Source: Alphaproteobacteria bacterium (lineage in GTDB: Bacteria; Pseudomonadota; Alphaproteobacteria; ATCC43930; CGMCC-115725). Taken from it: a stretch of 40,587 bases of DNA. Under the pieces are notes generated by a model. That model did not search any database. It was not told the DNA's origin and saw nothing but the letters and a program-made list of their open reading frames with translations. Positions 8,190-17,156 of this stretch are shown piece after piece. The position numbers and the translations under genes were made by a program. How positions within the stretch are numbered: the first letter of the stretch is position 1; every line of letters starts with the position of its first letter. The stretch is from positions 1 through 40,587 of the forward strand of contig JAGXBG010000002.1 of the NCBI GenBank assembly GCA_018971215.1. The letters are read 5' to 3'.

Positions 8190-11160
8190 GTCATCGCCGT
8201 CATTTGACACTTACGACAAACTCCCGCCGGCCGCCGATGAGACAGCGGCCGCCGTCGGCCTCGCGCGCTGGCACGAAGCGGCCGGCGACACGGGCGACGC
8301 GACTCTTGCCGGCTTCATGCGCGATCTTGCCGCGGATTCGGCTGGCCGACGGTTGCTGACGACGCTCTTTGGCAACAGCCCCTACCTAGCCCATTGCTGT
8401 TTCAGGGAGCCGGCCCTGCTCGCCCGGCTCTGGCGCCAGGGCGTCGCGGCTACTTTCGCTGAACTCATTTCCCGGCTCAACCGCGATCTCGCGCCGACGC
8501 TGCCGCGCGACGCGCTGATGGGCGAGTTACGGCGGCTCAAGCGCGGTGCGGCGCTGACGATCGCGATCGCCGATATCGCCGGGTTGTGGCGGTTGGAACA
8601 GGTGATGGACGCGTTGAGCCGCTTTGCCGAGGACGCGCTGGCCTTGGCGACCCGCCACCTGCTGCGCGAGGCCGGGGAGCGCGGCGCGCTCGCGCCGAGC
8701 CATGTCGACGACCCAGCGCGCGACAGCGGATTCATCGTCCTGGCGATGGGCAAGCTCGGCGCCAGCGAACTCAATTATTCGAGCGACATCGACCTCGTCG
8801 TATTGTTCGATCCGGAGAAGGTGCGGGTCACCGGCGACGCGGACACCCAGACGCTGTTCACCCGGATGACACAGGACCTCGTTCGCATTATGTCCGAACG
8901 CACCGACGAAGGCTATGTGTTCCGGACGGATTTGCGGCTACGGCCCGACCCAGGTTCGACGCCGCCGGCCCTGTCGCTGCCGGCCGCCCTCGCCTACTAC
9001 GAAAGTGCCGGACAGAATTGGGAGCGTGCGGCGTTGATCCGCGCGCGGCCGGTGGCCGGCGATCTCGCCGCCGGCCGCGATTTCCTGGCCGCACTGACGC
9101 CGTTCCTGTGGCGCAAGCATCTCGACTTCGCCGCGATCCAGGACATCCATTCGATCAAGCGGCAAATTCATGCACAACGCGGCGGCGCAACCGTTGCCGT
9201 CGCCGGCCACAACATCAAGCTCGGCCGCGGCGGCATCCGCGAGATCGAATTCTTCGCGCAGACGCAACAACTCATCTGGGGCGGCCGGCAGCCGGAATTG
9301 CGGCAACGTCGAACCGTTCCGGCGCTCGACGCGCTGGCCGCTGCCGGCCACATCTCGCAGCGGACGGCGGACGATCTCGCCAAGGCGTACGGCTTTCTGC
9401 GTCGTGTCGAACATCGCCTGCAGATGATCGACGACGCGCAAACTCATACCGTTCCGGCAGATGCCGGCGGGTTGCGTCATCTGGCGCTGTTTCTCGGTTA
9501 TGCGACATCCGACGCATTCGCCGCCGCGCTGACGCGGCGGCTGACGATCGTCGAAAGCCATTACGCCAACCTGTTCGAGGAAGCGCCGTCGCTGGCGGCA
9601 CCCGGCAATCTCGTCTTCACCGGCACCGAAGACGATCCTGAAACCTTGCGGACGCTGTCGCAGCTCGGATTCAAGGAACCCGGTACCGTCGCTGCAATCG
9701 TGCGCGCCTGGCACCACGGCCGCTATCACGCGACCCGCAGCCAGCGCGCCCGCGAGCTGTTGACCGAACTGGTGCCGGTTCTGTTGCGGTCGTTCGGCGC
9801 CAGCGCCGCGCCCGACGCGGCCTTCATCCGTTTCGACCACGTCCTCAGTCGGCAGCTGGCGGGCGTGCAGCTATTCTCGCTGCTCCACCAGAACCCAGCC
9901 TTGCTCGATTTGGTGGCCGAGATCATGGGCGCAGCGCCGACGCTCGCCGAGACGATGATGAACCGGCCGGGCGTGCTCGATGCCGTGCTGGCTTCAGGAT
10001 TCTTCGAGCCGCTGCCGCCGGGTGCGACGCTGACGGCCGATCTCGGACGCTTGCTCGACCGCGCGCACCACGCCGAGGAAGTTTTGGACCTCGCGCGACG
10101 CTGGGTCACCGAGCGCAAGTTTCAGGTCGGCGTTCAGGTCCTGCGTCAGCGGCTCGACGGCGAGGCCGCCGCCGGCGCCTTCGCCGACATTGCCGAAGCG
10201 GCGCTTGCCGCACTGTTGCCGCGTGTAGCTGCAGAATTCGCACGTGCGCACGGCACCGTCGCGGGCGGCGCAGTCGTCGTGCTCGGTCTCGGCAAGCTCG
10301 GCAGTCGCGAGATGACCTTTGCGTCCGACCTCGACCTGATTCTGATCTACGACGCGCCCGCCGACGCGGAAAGCGCCGGCGGCGCGCAGCTCCTGGCCGC
10401 GCCGGCGTATTACGCTCGCCTGTCGCAGCGTTTCATCAATGCGCTGACGGCGGCGACGGGCGAAGGCCGGCTCTATGAGGTTGACATGCGGTTACGTCCG
10501 TCAGGCACCGCCGGCCCGGTCGCCTCGAGCCTGGAGGCCTTCCACCGCTACCATCGCGAACTCGCATGGGCGTGGGAGCAGATGGCATTGACGCGGGCGC
10601 GGCCGGTCGCCGGCGACGGCGCTCTCAGCGCCCGCGTTATGGCCGAGGTACGCTCGGTCCTGGTCCGCCCGCGCAGCGTCCAAAGCCTTGCCCGCGACGT
10701 CGCCGAGATGCGCGCCCGGATCGCCGACGCGCACCGCAATCCGTCGCCGTTCGACGTCAAACACCGCCGTGGCGGCATGGTTGACATCGAGTTCATCACC
10801 CAATTTCTCCAGTTGCGCGACGCGGCACGGATGCCGCAGGTGCTCCATGCCAATACGCGAGCAGCGCTGACGGCGTTGGCAGCAGCGGGCGCGTTGCCGG
10901 CGACGGACGCCGAAACCCTGGTTCGCGCCTTGACGTTGTGGCGCAACGTTCAAGGCCTGTTGAAATTGACGGTGCCGGAGCCCTTCGACGAAGCTGGCAC
11001 ACCCATCGCGGTCAAGGATCTGATTGCGCGCGGCTGCGCCACAATTGACTTCGACGCGCTCAAGCAGGATATGGATGCCGCCGCCCGCGCCGCCTACGGC
11101 CTCTTTCGCCAATTGGTCGAAGCCGCGGCGGTCAAGATGGCGGAGGAGCGCGCACCATGA
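8188..11160 (+). CDS. glnE: Bifunctional glutamine synthetase adenylyltransferase/removase
   Basis: 990 residues, full length for GlnE, which adds AMP to glutamine synthetase when nitrogen is plentiful and removes it when nitrogen is short, under PII control. Both nucleotidyltransferase domains are present. The N-terminal removase has GKLGASELNYSSDIDL near residue 188. The C-terminal transferase has GKLGSREMTFASDLDLILIYD near residue 700. The conserved stretches RGGIREIEFFAQ and RRGGMVDIEFITQF follow their respective domains. The ATG at 8188 is the only reasonable start; no clear ribosome-binding site precedes it. The stop overlaps the bcp start by four bases (ATGA), suggesting translational coupling. 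Confidence 0.95.
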   Translation: MSSPSFDTYDKLPPAADETAAAVGLARWHEAAGDTGDATLAGFMRDLAADSAGRRLLTTLFGNSPYLAHCCFREPALLARLWRQGVAATFAELISRLNRDLAPTLPRDALMGELRRLKRGAALTIAIADIAGLWRLEQVMDALSRFAEDALALATRHLLREAGERGALAPSHVDDPARDSGFIVLAMGKLGASELNYSSDIDLVVLFDPEKVRVTGDADTQTLFTRMTQDLVRIMSERTDEGYVFRTDLRLRPDPGSTPPALSLPAALAYYESAGQNWERAALIRARPVAGDLAAGRDFLAALTPFLWRKHLDFAAIQDIHSIKRQIHAQRGGATVAVAGHNIKLGRGGIREIEFFAQTQQLIWGGRQPELRQRRTVPALDALAAAGHISQRTADDLAKAYGFLRRVEHRLQMIDDAQTHTVPADAGGLRHLALFLGYATSDAFAAALTRRLTIVESHYANLFEEAPSLAAPGNLVFTGTEDDPETLRTLSQLGFKEPGTVAAIVRAWHHGRYHATRSQRARELLTELVPVLLRSFGASAAPDAAFIRFDHVLSRQLAGVQLFSLLHQNPALLDLVAEIMGAAPTLAETMMNRPGVLDAVLASGFFEPLPPGATLTADLGRLLDRAHHAEEVLDLARRWVTERKFQVGVQVLRQRLDGEAAAGAFADIAEAALAALLPRVAAEFARAHGTVAGGAVVVLGLGKLGSREMTFASDLDLILIYDAPADAESAGGAQLLAAPAYYARLSQRFINALTAATGEGRLYEVDMRLRPSGTAGPVASSLEAFHRYHRELAWAWEQMALTRARPVAGDGALSARVMAEVRSVLVRPRSVQSLARDVAEMRARIADAHRNPSPFDVKHRRGGMVDIEFITQFLQLRDAARMPQVLHANTRAALTALAAAGALPATDAETLVRALTLWRNVQGLLKLTVPEPFDEAGTPIAVKDLIARGCATIDFDALKQDMDAAARAAYGLFRQLVEAAAVKMAEERAP

Positions 11161-11621
11161 GTCTCGAAATCGGCGACAAAGCCCCGGATTTCACCCTGCC
11201 CACCGACGGCGCCGGCACGGTGCGGCTGTCGGACCTCAAGGGACAGAACGTGGTGCTGTATTTCTATCCCAAGGACGATACGTCGGGTTGCACCGCCGAG
11301 GCCTGCCAGTTCCGCGACTTGTTCCCCAAATTCGGCCGCACCGACGCCACGGTCATCGGCATTTCGCGCGACTCGATCGTCTCGCACGACAAATTCAAAA
11401 AGAAATACAAGTTGCCCTTCACCCTCGCCTCCGACGAGCAGGGCAAGGTGACCGAGCATTACGGCGTCTGGGTCCAAAAGAGCATGTATGGGCGCAAATA
11501 CATGGGCATCGAGCGTTCCACGTTCCTGGTCGACGGCAAGGGCGTCATCCGCGGCATCTGGCGGAAGGTCAAGGTTCCGGGTCACGCCGAAGAAGTACTG
11601 AACGCGATCAAGGCGTCCTGA
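11157..11621 (+). CDS. bcp: Thiol peroxidase, Bcp/PrxQ type
   Basis: 154 residues, typical of Bcp (PrxQ), a cytoplasmic peroxiredoxin that reduces peroxides with thioredoxin. The thioredoxin-fold start GDKAPDFTLPTDGAG is followed by FYPKDDTSGCTAEAC. Cys45 is the expected peroxidatic cysteine and Cys50 the resolving cysteine of the PrxQ subgroup. ERSTFLVDGKGVIRGIWRKV near the C-terminus is also characteristic. Its start codon overlaps the glnE stop (ATGA), and glnE-bcp adjacency is familiar in alphaproteobacteria. Expression is probably coupled to glnE. Confidence 0.94.
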   Translation: MSLEIGDKAPDFTLPTDGAGTVRLSDLKGQNVVLYFYPKDDTSGCTAEACQFRDLFPKFGRTDATVIGISRDSIVSHDKFKKKYKLPFTLASDEQGKVTEHYGVWVQKSMYGRKYMGIERSTFLVDGKGVIRGIWRKVKVPGHAEEVLNAIKAS

Positions 11622-11640
11622 CCGGCCGGACCGCAGCGAT

Positions 11641-11656
11641 GGACGCTACAGCGTCC
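11641..11656 (+). terminator. Possible terminator hairpin after bcp
   Basis: GGACGC, loop TACA, GCGTCC: a perfect six-base stem 20 bases after the bcp stop. No T-run follows, so intrinsic termination would be weak; it could instead protect the glnE-bcp mRNA end. Confidence 0.3.
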
Positions 11657-11685
11657 GAACCGTCAGCGTGCTAACATTGGCGCCG

Positions 11686-12039
11686 ATGGGATCCTGGGCG
11701 AGATTGCATCGATCGGATTTTGCCGCTGCGGCGCTGGCGTTTGCCGTGTTTCTTGCCGCCGTGGTCCCCCTTGCCAGCGCTGCCGCGCCGATCACCGTCA
11801 GCCAGCGCAACCGGCATTTCAATCCGGACATGCTGTCGGTCGCCGTGGGTAGCATCGTTCACATCGTCAACGACGACCGGGTGACCCACCACGTCTATGT
11901 TGATTCACCGACCATGAAGTTCGATTCCGGCGAGCAGCCGATGGGCACGACCGTGGATTTGGAATTCGACCACCCCGGCACGTACCAGGTGCTGTGCGCG
12001 ATCCATCCGACCATGCACCTGCAGGTGACGGTGAAATAG
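11686..12039 (+). CDS. Secreted cupredoxin (plastocyanin/azurin-like)
   Basis: About 117 residues from the ATG; a GTG at 11668 would add six. The N-terminus is a signal peptide (basic WARLHR, then a hydrophobic stretch to LASAAA), so the protein is probably periplasmic. The mature part has the type 1 copper ligand pattern: a His in VTHHVYVDS (residues 68-69) and a C-terminal Cys-x2-His-x2-Met (CAIHPTM; Cys104, His107, Met110). The family carries electrons. It is convergent, with a two-base gap, to a di-haem cytochrome c peroxidase gene, and small cupredoxins are known donors to such peroxidases; that pairing here is inference. No good ribosome-binding site is visible for either start. Confidence 0.82.
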   Translation: MGSWARLHRSDFAAAALAFAVFLAAVVPLASAAAPITVSQRNRHFNPDMLSVAVGSIVHIVNDDRVTHHVYVDSPTMKFDSGEQPMGTTVDLEFDHPGTYQVLCAIHPTMHLQVTVK

Positions 12040-12041
12040 CC

Positions 12042-13124
12042 TCAGCGTGGCAGGACCGGGACATCCACCGGTTTGGGATCGGACGTCAGGGTGTTGAGGA
12101 ACGCGATCAGATCGGCTTTTTCGCCGGCCGTCAGATGCAGCGGCTTGATGAAATCGGCGCGGCTCGGCCGATCGATGCCGCCGCGATCGTAAAGATCGAT
12201 GACGTCGGCGAGCGTCGCTTCCGAACCGTTATGCATATAGGGTGCGCGCCGCGCGACATCGCGCAACGTCGGCACCTTGAAGGCGTATTTGAGCTTGACG
12301 GTATTCGTAAACAGCCGTGCACGGCCGATATCGTCGCCGGTCGCGGTGCCGGCATCGTAGAAGCCTTCGTCCGTGAACGCCCAGCCCAGGTGACAGTTCG
12401 AGCAACCTGCTTTGCCCGTGAACAGGACGAAACCACGTTTGGCCGGCGCATCGATGGCCTTGTCGTCGCCGGCGACCCAGCGATCGAAGGGCGCGGGGCC
12501 CGAGACGATGGTGCGTTCGAACGTCGCCAGCGCGTCGGCGACATGTGCTTCGGTGATCGCACGGTCCGGATACGCCGCGGCAAACGCCGCCCGGTAGCCA
12601 GGGATCGCCGAAAGCGCGCGAATCAAATCGGTCGGTTTGCGGTTCATGATTCCCGGGTTGGTGATCGGCCCGGCGAATGCGACCGCCTCCAGCGAAGGGA
12701 AATGGCCGTCCCAGCCGAGGATCGGCGCCCAGGCGATGTTGAGCAGCGTCGGCGTGTGCGTCTTCATCTCCTGCGTGCCGACGCCGAGGCGCAACCCGTC
12801 GGTCCAAGACAGGCCGGGATTGTGACAGCTAGCGCAGGATTGCGTTCCGTTGCCCGACAGGATCGGATCCCAGAACAGCAACTCGCCGAGATGGGCCTTG
12901 GCCTTCGAGTACGGGTCGTCGGACGGGAACGGCGTCGCCTTCGGCCGCGCAAAATCCGCCTTCAGTTCGGCAAGCGTGGTTTGCGGCGGCGCTGCCGCGT
13001 CGGCCGAAGCGCCGGGCGGTCCGATGTGCAGCACCAGCACTGCGGCGGTGACGATCGGCGCCACCCACAACGCCCGCGACATCCAGCGGCGCACCCAGTT
13101 GCCGTCGATCTTGCGGATCAGCAT
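12042..13124 (-). CDS. Di-haem cytochrome c peroxidase / MauG-family protein
   Basis: 360 residues with an N-terminal hydrophobic signal or anchor (about residues 16-36), then two c-type haem sites: CASCH at 97-101 and CSNCH at 241-245. PYMHNGS (Met297) matches the conserved segment that supplies the Met ligand to the electron-transfer haem in bacterial peroxidases; MauG has Tyr instead, so peroxidase is favoured. These periplasmic enzymes reduce hydrogen peroxide using a small cytochrome or cupredoxin. The start at 13124 overlaps the end of the upstream histidine kinase gene by seven bases, which suggests coupled translation; an internal ATG at 13082 is an alternative. Convergent with the cupredoxin gene. 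Confidence 0.9.
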   Translation of the reverse strand: MLIRKIDGNWVRRWMSRALWVAPIVTAAVLVLHIGPPGASADAAAPPQTTLAELKADFARPKATPFPSDDPYSKAKAHLGELLFWDPILSGNGTQSCASCHNPGLSWTDGLRLGVGTQEMKTHTPTLLNIAWAPILGWDGHFPSLEAVAFAGPITNPGIMNRKPTDLIRALSAIPGYRAAFAAAYPDRAITEAHVADALATFERTIVSGPAPFDRWVAGDDKAIDAPAKRGFVLFTGKAGCSNCHLGWAFTDEGFYDAGTATGDDIGRARLFTNTVKLKYAFKVPTLRDVARRAPYMHNGSEATLADVIDLYDRGGIDRPSRADFIKPLHLTAGEKADLIAFLNTLTSDPKPVDVPVLPR

Positions 13125-15049
13125 GACGCGACCGTTGCCGTTTGCGGCGCCCGCACCGCTTCGGGAAGCAGCACGGTGACTGTCGTGCCTTGGCGGGGTG
13201 CGCTGGCGATCTCGAGTCGCCCGCCATGCAGCTCGATGATGCTCTTACACAATGGCAGGCCCATGCCGGTGCCTTCGTACCGGCGCGCCAGACTGCTGTC
13301 GACCTGGCTGAACGGCGACAAGGCCACCGGAATGTCCTCGGCACGCATGCCGATGCCCGTATCGGCAACCGACAGAGCAACAAAGCCGGCGCCGGCGCGT
13401 CGGGCGGAAAGCGTGATGTGTCCACCAGCGGGCGTGAACTTGACGGCGTTGGAGACCAGCTGCTGCAGAATGCGCCGCAAGCGCACCGGATCAGCCATCA
13501 ACCAAATCCCCGACGTGTCGGGCGCGACAGCCAGTGCAAGCTGTCCACGCTCGGCTTCGCGGGCGAAAAAGGTTGCGGCCTGTTCCATTGCCACGTGCGC
13601 CTCGGTCGGCTCGGGCATGATTTCGAGATTGCCACCCTCGCATTTGGCGAAATCGAGGATGTCGTTGATCATCTCGAGCAGGTGGCGGCCGCTGCGCATG
13701 ATGTCGTTCGCGAATTCCTTGTAGGACGGCTGCCCCACCGGACCGACCATCTCGCCGGCGATGATTTCGGAGAAGCCAATGACCGCGTTGAGCGGCGTGC
13801 GCAGCTCGTGACCCATGTTCGCCAGGAATTCGGTCTTGGCGCGATTGGCGGTCTCGGCCTGTTCCTTGGCCGCGCTCAGAGCGAGCTCGCGCTCTTTGAT
13901 CGCCGAGATGTCGCTAATGATCACGACAAAGCCGCCATCCGAAGTGACGCTGCGGCTCAGATGCAGCCAGCGAATGCCGTCAACGCACATTTCGCCGCGC
14001 GGCTGCGCCAGGGCGCTGTCGAGCATTTCGGGAAACGGTGCGCCCGGCGCAAGGCTGCCGGCGAGCGTCGGAAAGAACGCGGTGACCTGCGAATTCGCGA
14101 TCAGGATGCGACCGTTGGCGTCGGCCAGAACGACGCCCTCGGCACTGTTCTCGAGCGCGTTGATGAGGCGGTTCTGCGCCGAACGCCGGGCGGCGATCTC
14201 GCGTTCCATCATGCCGCGGATGTTGTCGCGCATGACCGCCATCGAGCCGAGCAGCTGGCCGAGTTCGTCGTTCCCGGCGGCGCCGATTTCGACGTCGAGT
14301 TCACCTTCAGCGATACGCCGGGCAGCCGACGACGCGGTTGCAATTGGTCGCACCATGTGCCGCGCCAACAACAGGGCAATAACGCCGCCGAGCAAGACCG
14401 CGGCCAGCGTCGCCGCGATACTGAGCGTGCGGTAACGCGCGATCGATGCCAATGCGGTTTCACGGAACTTGAAGCCGTCCTCCGCCGTCAGCTCGACCAG
14501 ATTGTCGAAGTCGTCGTCGATGCCTTTAGCGCGAGCGATCAGCGTTTCCCGATCGGCTTCGTCATCGGCTTGGTCGTCGATGCTGTTGATCAGCTCGCGG
14601 CGCAGTTTGTTCCAGTCGGTGATGGCGACGGCAGTGTCATGCGCCGCCGTGGCGGCGCGCGCCGATAGCGACCGGCCCTCGGTCACAGCCAAATCCTCGG
14701 CCACGGACGAAGCGAGGTCGTCCATGCGGGCATCGAGTTCCTGCTGGCGAGCCGGATCGCGCGCTTTCACTCGATCCGTCAAGGCAACTTCGATGGCGGT
14801 AAAGTTGGACAAGGCGAGCCGCGCGTAGCTGATCGACATCAGCGGCTTGTCGTAGGTCTCCACCACCAGCCGGCCGGAATTGACGACGCTGTTGACGGCA
14901 TAGAATCCGAGCAGCCCGGTCAAAGCGGCAAGCGCAAAAAACGCGAGCAAAATTTTGCCGCGGATCGTTATCCCCATCGTGCGGAAGAGCCGCGCGCCGG
15001 CTTGCGACCCGTTCGAAGCGCCTGCATGTAATTGCTGCGACACGCTCAT
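13118..15049 (-). CDS. Orphan PAS/HAMP sensor histidine kinase
   Basis: 643 residues. Membrane segments at about 33-52 and 209-229 flank a mostly helical periplasmic domain of about 155 residues, resembling four-helix-bundle sensors. A HAMP domain (about 230-282), a PAS-like domain (about 290-395) and the kinase core follow. The H-box is NMGHELRTPLN with phospho-acceptor His414. The N-box has Asn534 (LVSNAVKF). The G boxes are ADTGIGM and GTGMGLPLCKSI. No receiver domain is attached and no response-regulator gene is in the window, so the partner is elsewhere. The gene overlaps the cytochrome c peroxidase gene, suggesting the two work together; the signal is unknown. A hairpin touches its ribosome-binding site. 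Confidence 0.92.
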   Translation of the reverse strand: MSVSQQLHAGASNGSQAGARLFRTMGITIRGKILLAFFALAALTGLLGFYAVNSVVNSGRLVVETYDKPLMSISYARLALSNFTAIEVALTDRVKARDPARQQELDARMDDLASSVAEDLAVTEGRSLSARAATAAHDTAVAITDWNKLRRELINSIDDQADDEADRETLIARAKGIDDDFDNLVELTAEDGFKFRETALASIARYRTLSIAATLAAVLLGGVIALLLARHMVRPIATASSAARRIAEGELDVEIGAAGNDELGQLLGSMAVMRDNIRGMMEREIAARRSAQNRLINALENSAEGVVLADANGRILIANSQVTAFFPTLAGSLAPGAPFPEMLDSALAQPRGEMCVDGIRWLHLSRSVTSDGGFVVIISDISAIKERELALSAAKEQAETANRAKTEFLANMGHELRTPLNAVIGFSEIIAGEMVGPVGQPSYKEFANDIMRSGRHLLEMINDILDFAKCEGGNLEIMPEPTEAHVAMEQAATFFAREAERGQLALAVAPDTSGIWLMADPVRLRRILQQLVSNAVKFTPAGGHITLSARRAGAGFVALSVADTGIGMRAEDIPVALSPFSQVDSSLARRYEGTGMGLPLCKSIIELHGGRLEIASAPRQGTTVTVLLPEAVRAPQTATVASC

Positions 15050-15055
15050 TTTTCC

Positions 15056-15075
15056 CTAGGCGGAACGTGGCCTAG
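15056..15075 (-). promoter_or_regulatory. Inverted repeat at the kinase ribosome-binding site
   Basis: Read on the minus strand: CTAGGC, an eight-base loop, GCCTAG, then GGAAAA and the ATG of the histidine kinase gene. The last bases of the stem join the purine-rich AGGGAAA that would serve as ribosome-binding site, so folding could partly hide it. Confidence 0.35.
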
Positions 15076-15186
15076 AGTGCAGGCAATACGGCTAAATTTG
15101 GGTTAAAGCGCGACGTGTGCCGTCGACATGTTAACGCGAGCGACCGAATTCTGAGGCAATTCTTTCGAAACGTTAACGAATGGCAC

Positions 15187-17076
15187 TCAGACGGGACCGA
15201 AGAGTGTGGGGTCTGCGAACTCGTCGCCGCGGGCCTGTTCGAGTTCCTGGTTGTAGCGGCGCAGGGCATAGGCTTCGGTGACGAAGCCGATGGCCTTGCG
15301 GTCGGTGGCGCTGGCGAGCACGGGGAGCGCCTCGACCTCGGCGGAAACGAAGCGGTCGAGGGCGGCGCGGACGTTCTGGTGGGGGAGCAGGAACTGGGTC
15401 TCGGCCTGGCGCAAATCGGCGGCGCGCAGGTTGGCCAACCGCTCGTCGAGGTCGGGATTGTGGGCGTCGGCGGTCACCACCATGCCGGCATAGTCGCCCT
15501 TGGCGTCGAGCAGGAAGACGCGGTTGGTGCCGCCCAGCGGGAACTGCGCCCGCAGCTCCGCCAGCGGCAGGTTCTCCGACACCGTATGAATGTCCCGGCG
15601 CATCATCTTGCGCACCGTCAGGTCGCGGATCCAGCCGACGTCCTGCGCGCCGCGGATCGGCACCCCGCGCAGGTGGAACCGCCAGGTGGCGAACGAATAG
15701 CCAAACGTCGAGCGCACGATCATCGAGGCCACGATCACCCCCACCGTCACCCCCACCGTGACGTAGAAGTTCGCCGTCATCTCCAGCGTCAGCAGGATCA
15801 TCGTCACCGGCGCCCCGATGATCGCCGCCGCCATCGTCCCCATCCCCACCACCGTGTAGGCCAGACGGTCGATCCCCAGACCCGGCAGCACCAGCGCCAG
15901 GAACGCCCCCGAAGCCGCCCCAAAAATGCTCCCCAGAAACAGCGACGAGCTGAACAACCCGCCGCGAAACCCAGACCCAACCGAAAACGCCGACGCCAAT
16001 GCCTTCGCGGGCACCAGAAGGATCAAGGCGAGCGGCGCAAAATTGTTGGCGATCACCATCTCGATGCCGCCATGGCCGCTGCCCAACACCTCGGGCCAGA
16101 AGAACGCCACCAGACCGACGCCGATTCCGCCGATGACCGGACGCAGCCAGACCGGGATGGCGTTGCGCCGGAAGCCGCGCTCGATCCAGGTCACGCACAA
16201 CATCGTCAGGATGCCGATCCCGGCCGCAGCGACACCGAGCAGCCCGAACAGCGGATAATCCCACCCCCCGATACTGATCGACTCCGAGACGAAAAAGATC
16301 GGCTGCGATCCGCCCATCTGCCGCGCCGTGAAGGTGCCGGCGAGCGCTGCGGCGGTGACGGGCGCCAGCACCGGCGCCGAGTAGGCGCCGATCACCAGCT
16401 CGAAGGCATAGAACGCCCCCGCCAACGGCGCGTTGAACGCCGCCGCAATCGCCGCCGCCGCCCCGCACCCCACCAGCGTCCGCATGTCGTGCCGCCGCAG
16501 CCGCAGCACCTCCCCCACGTTCGACGCAAACCCCGCCCCCAGCTGCGTATAGGCCGCCTCCAGACCCACCGACGCCCCAAACCCACCCGACAGCAGCGTC
16601 AGCAATGTCAGGTTGGCGCTGTCGATCAACGACATCTTGCCGCCGTAAAGCGCATTCGCCTCGATCGCGTCCACCACCTCGCGCGGCCGCAACCGCCGGA
16701 TCACCAGCGTCGCCACCCCCACAACCAGACCCCCCACGCACGGCACCACCAAAACCCGCCACCACGACAGCCCAACCCCCTCGCTCAGCAAACGGTCAGG
16801 TGGCAGCAGAAACGTCGCCTGATGAACCCACTGCAGGATCTGGCGGAGGACAACCACGCCGATGCTGATGGCGGCGCCAATGACGATTCCGAGCGCGGTC
16901 AGCGCGATTTCGTTGTTGCGCACATGGCGCCGGTGAAAGCCAAGCAGCAGGGCCCGCCAGCGGACCCGGAGGCCGAACGACAAATCGCGCCAAGTTCGCG
17001 TCCGGTCCACGCCGACCGCGGTCAGCGCCGCGGTCAGGCCGTTCGCCCTGACGCCGCGCCAACTCCGGTCCAGCAT
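15187..17076 (-). CDS. ClC-family channel/transporter with C-terminal CBS-like region
   Basis: 629 residues with about ten hydrophobic helices and a C-terminal soluble part (from about 470) resembling a CBS pair. ClC proteins move chloride or other anions, often in exchange for protons. GFGASVGLEAAYTQLG is the counterpart of the GxEGP filter, with Glu173 at the gating-glutamate position. GSGFRGGLFSSSLFLGS is the counterpart of GxFxP. The GSGIPE segment is replaced by PREVVDAIE, so the usual selectivity serine is absent and the ion cannot be predicted. Several glycines in its middle use GGG, giving C-tracts on the plus strand, unlike the GGC preference nearby. It lies 80 bases downstream of the DoxX-like gene on the same strand. 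Confidence 0.86.
   Translation of the reverse strand: MLDRSWRGVRANGLTAALTAVGVDRTRTWRDLSFGLRVRWRALLLGFHRRHVRNNEIALTALGIVIGAAISIGVVVLRQILQWVHQATFLLPPDRLLSEGVGLSWWRVLVVPCVGGLVVGVATLVIRRLRPREVVDAIEANALYGGKMSLIDSANLTLLTLLSGGFGASVGLEAAYTQLGAGFASNVGEVLRLRRHDMRTLVGCGAAAAIAAAFNAPLAGAFYAFELVIGAYSAPVLAPVTAAALAGTFTARQMGGSQPIFFVSESISIGGWDYPLFGLLGVAAAGIGILTMLCVTWIERGFRRNAIPVWLRPVIGGIGVGLVAFFWPEVLGSGHGGIEMVIANNFAPLALILLVPAKALASAFSVGSGFRGGLFSSSLFLGSIFGAASGAFLALVLPGLGIDRLAYTVVGMGTMAAAIIGAPVTMILLTLEMTANFYVTVGVTVGVIVASMIVRSTFGYSFATWRFHLRGVPIRGAQDVGWIRDLTVRKMMRRDIHTVSENLPLAELRAQFPLGGTNRVFLLDAKGDYAGMVVTADAHNPDLDERLANLRAADLRQAETQFLLPHQNVRAALDRFVSAEVEALPVLASATDRKAIGFVTEAYALRRYNQELEQARGDEFADPTLFGPV
15736..15759. repeat. 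Perfect 12-base tandem duplication within the ClC gene
   Basis: CACCCCCACCGT occurs twice in direct succession. On the coding strand it encodes TVGV twice within a membrane helix. The reading frame is kept. It may be a small slippage duplication in a C-rich tract. Confidence 0.7.
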
Positions 17077-17156
17077 GGGGAAGCCCGAGAAAATCGCACG
17101 AACATAGGGATAACGGTTTCAGGGCCGAGGGTTATTCCACCGCCCCTCGCGGCAAA

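Noticed and set aside
13142-14668. Long plus-strand frame opposite the histidine kinase
   Set aside because: No recognisable motif; the kinase on the other strand has all catalytic boxes.
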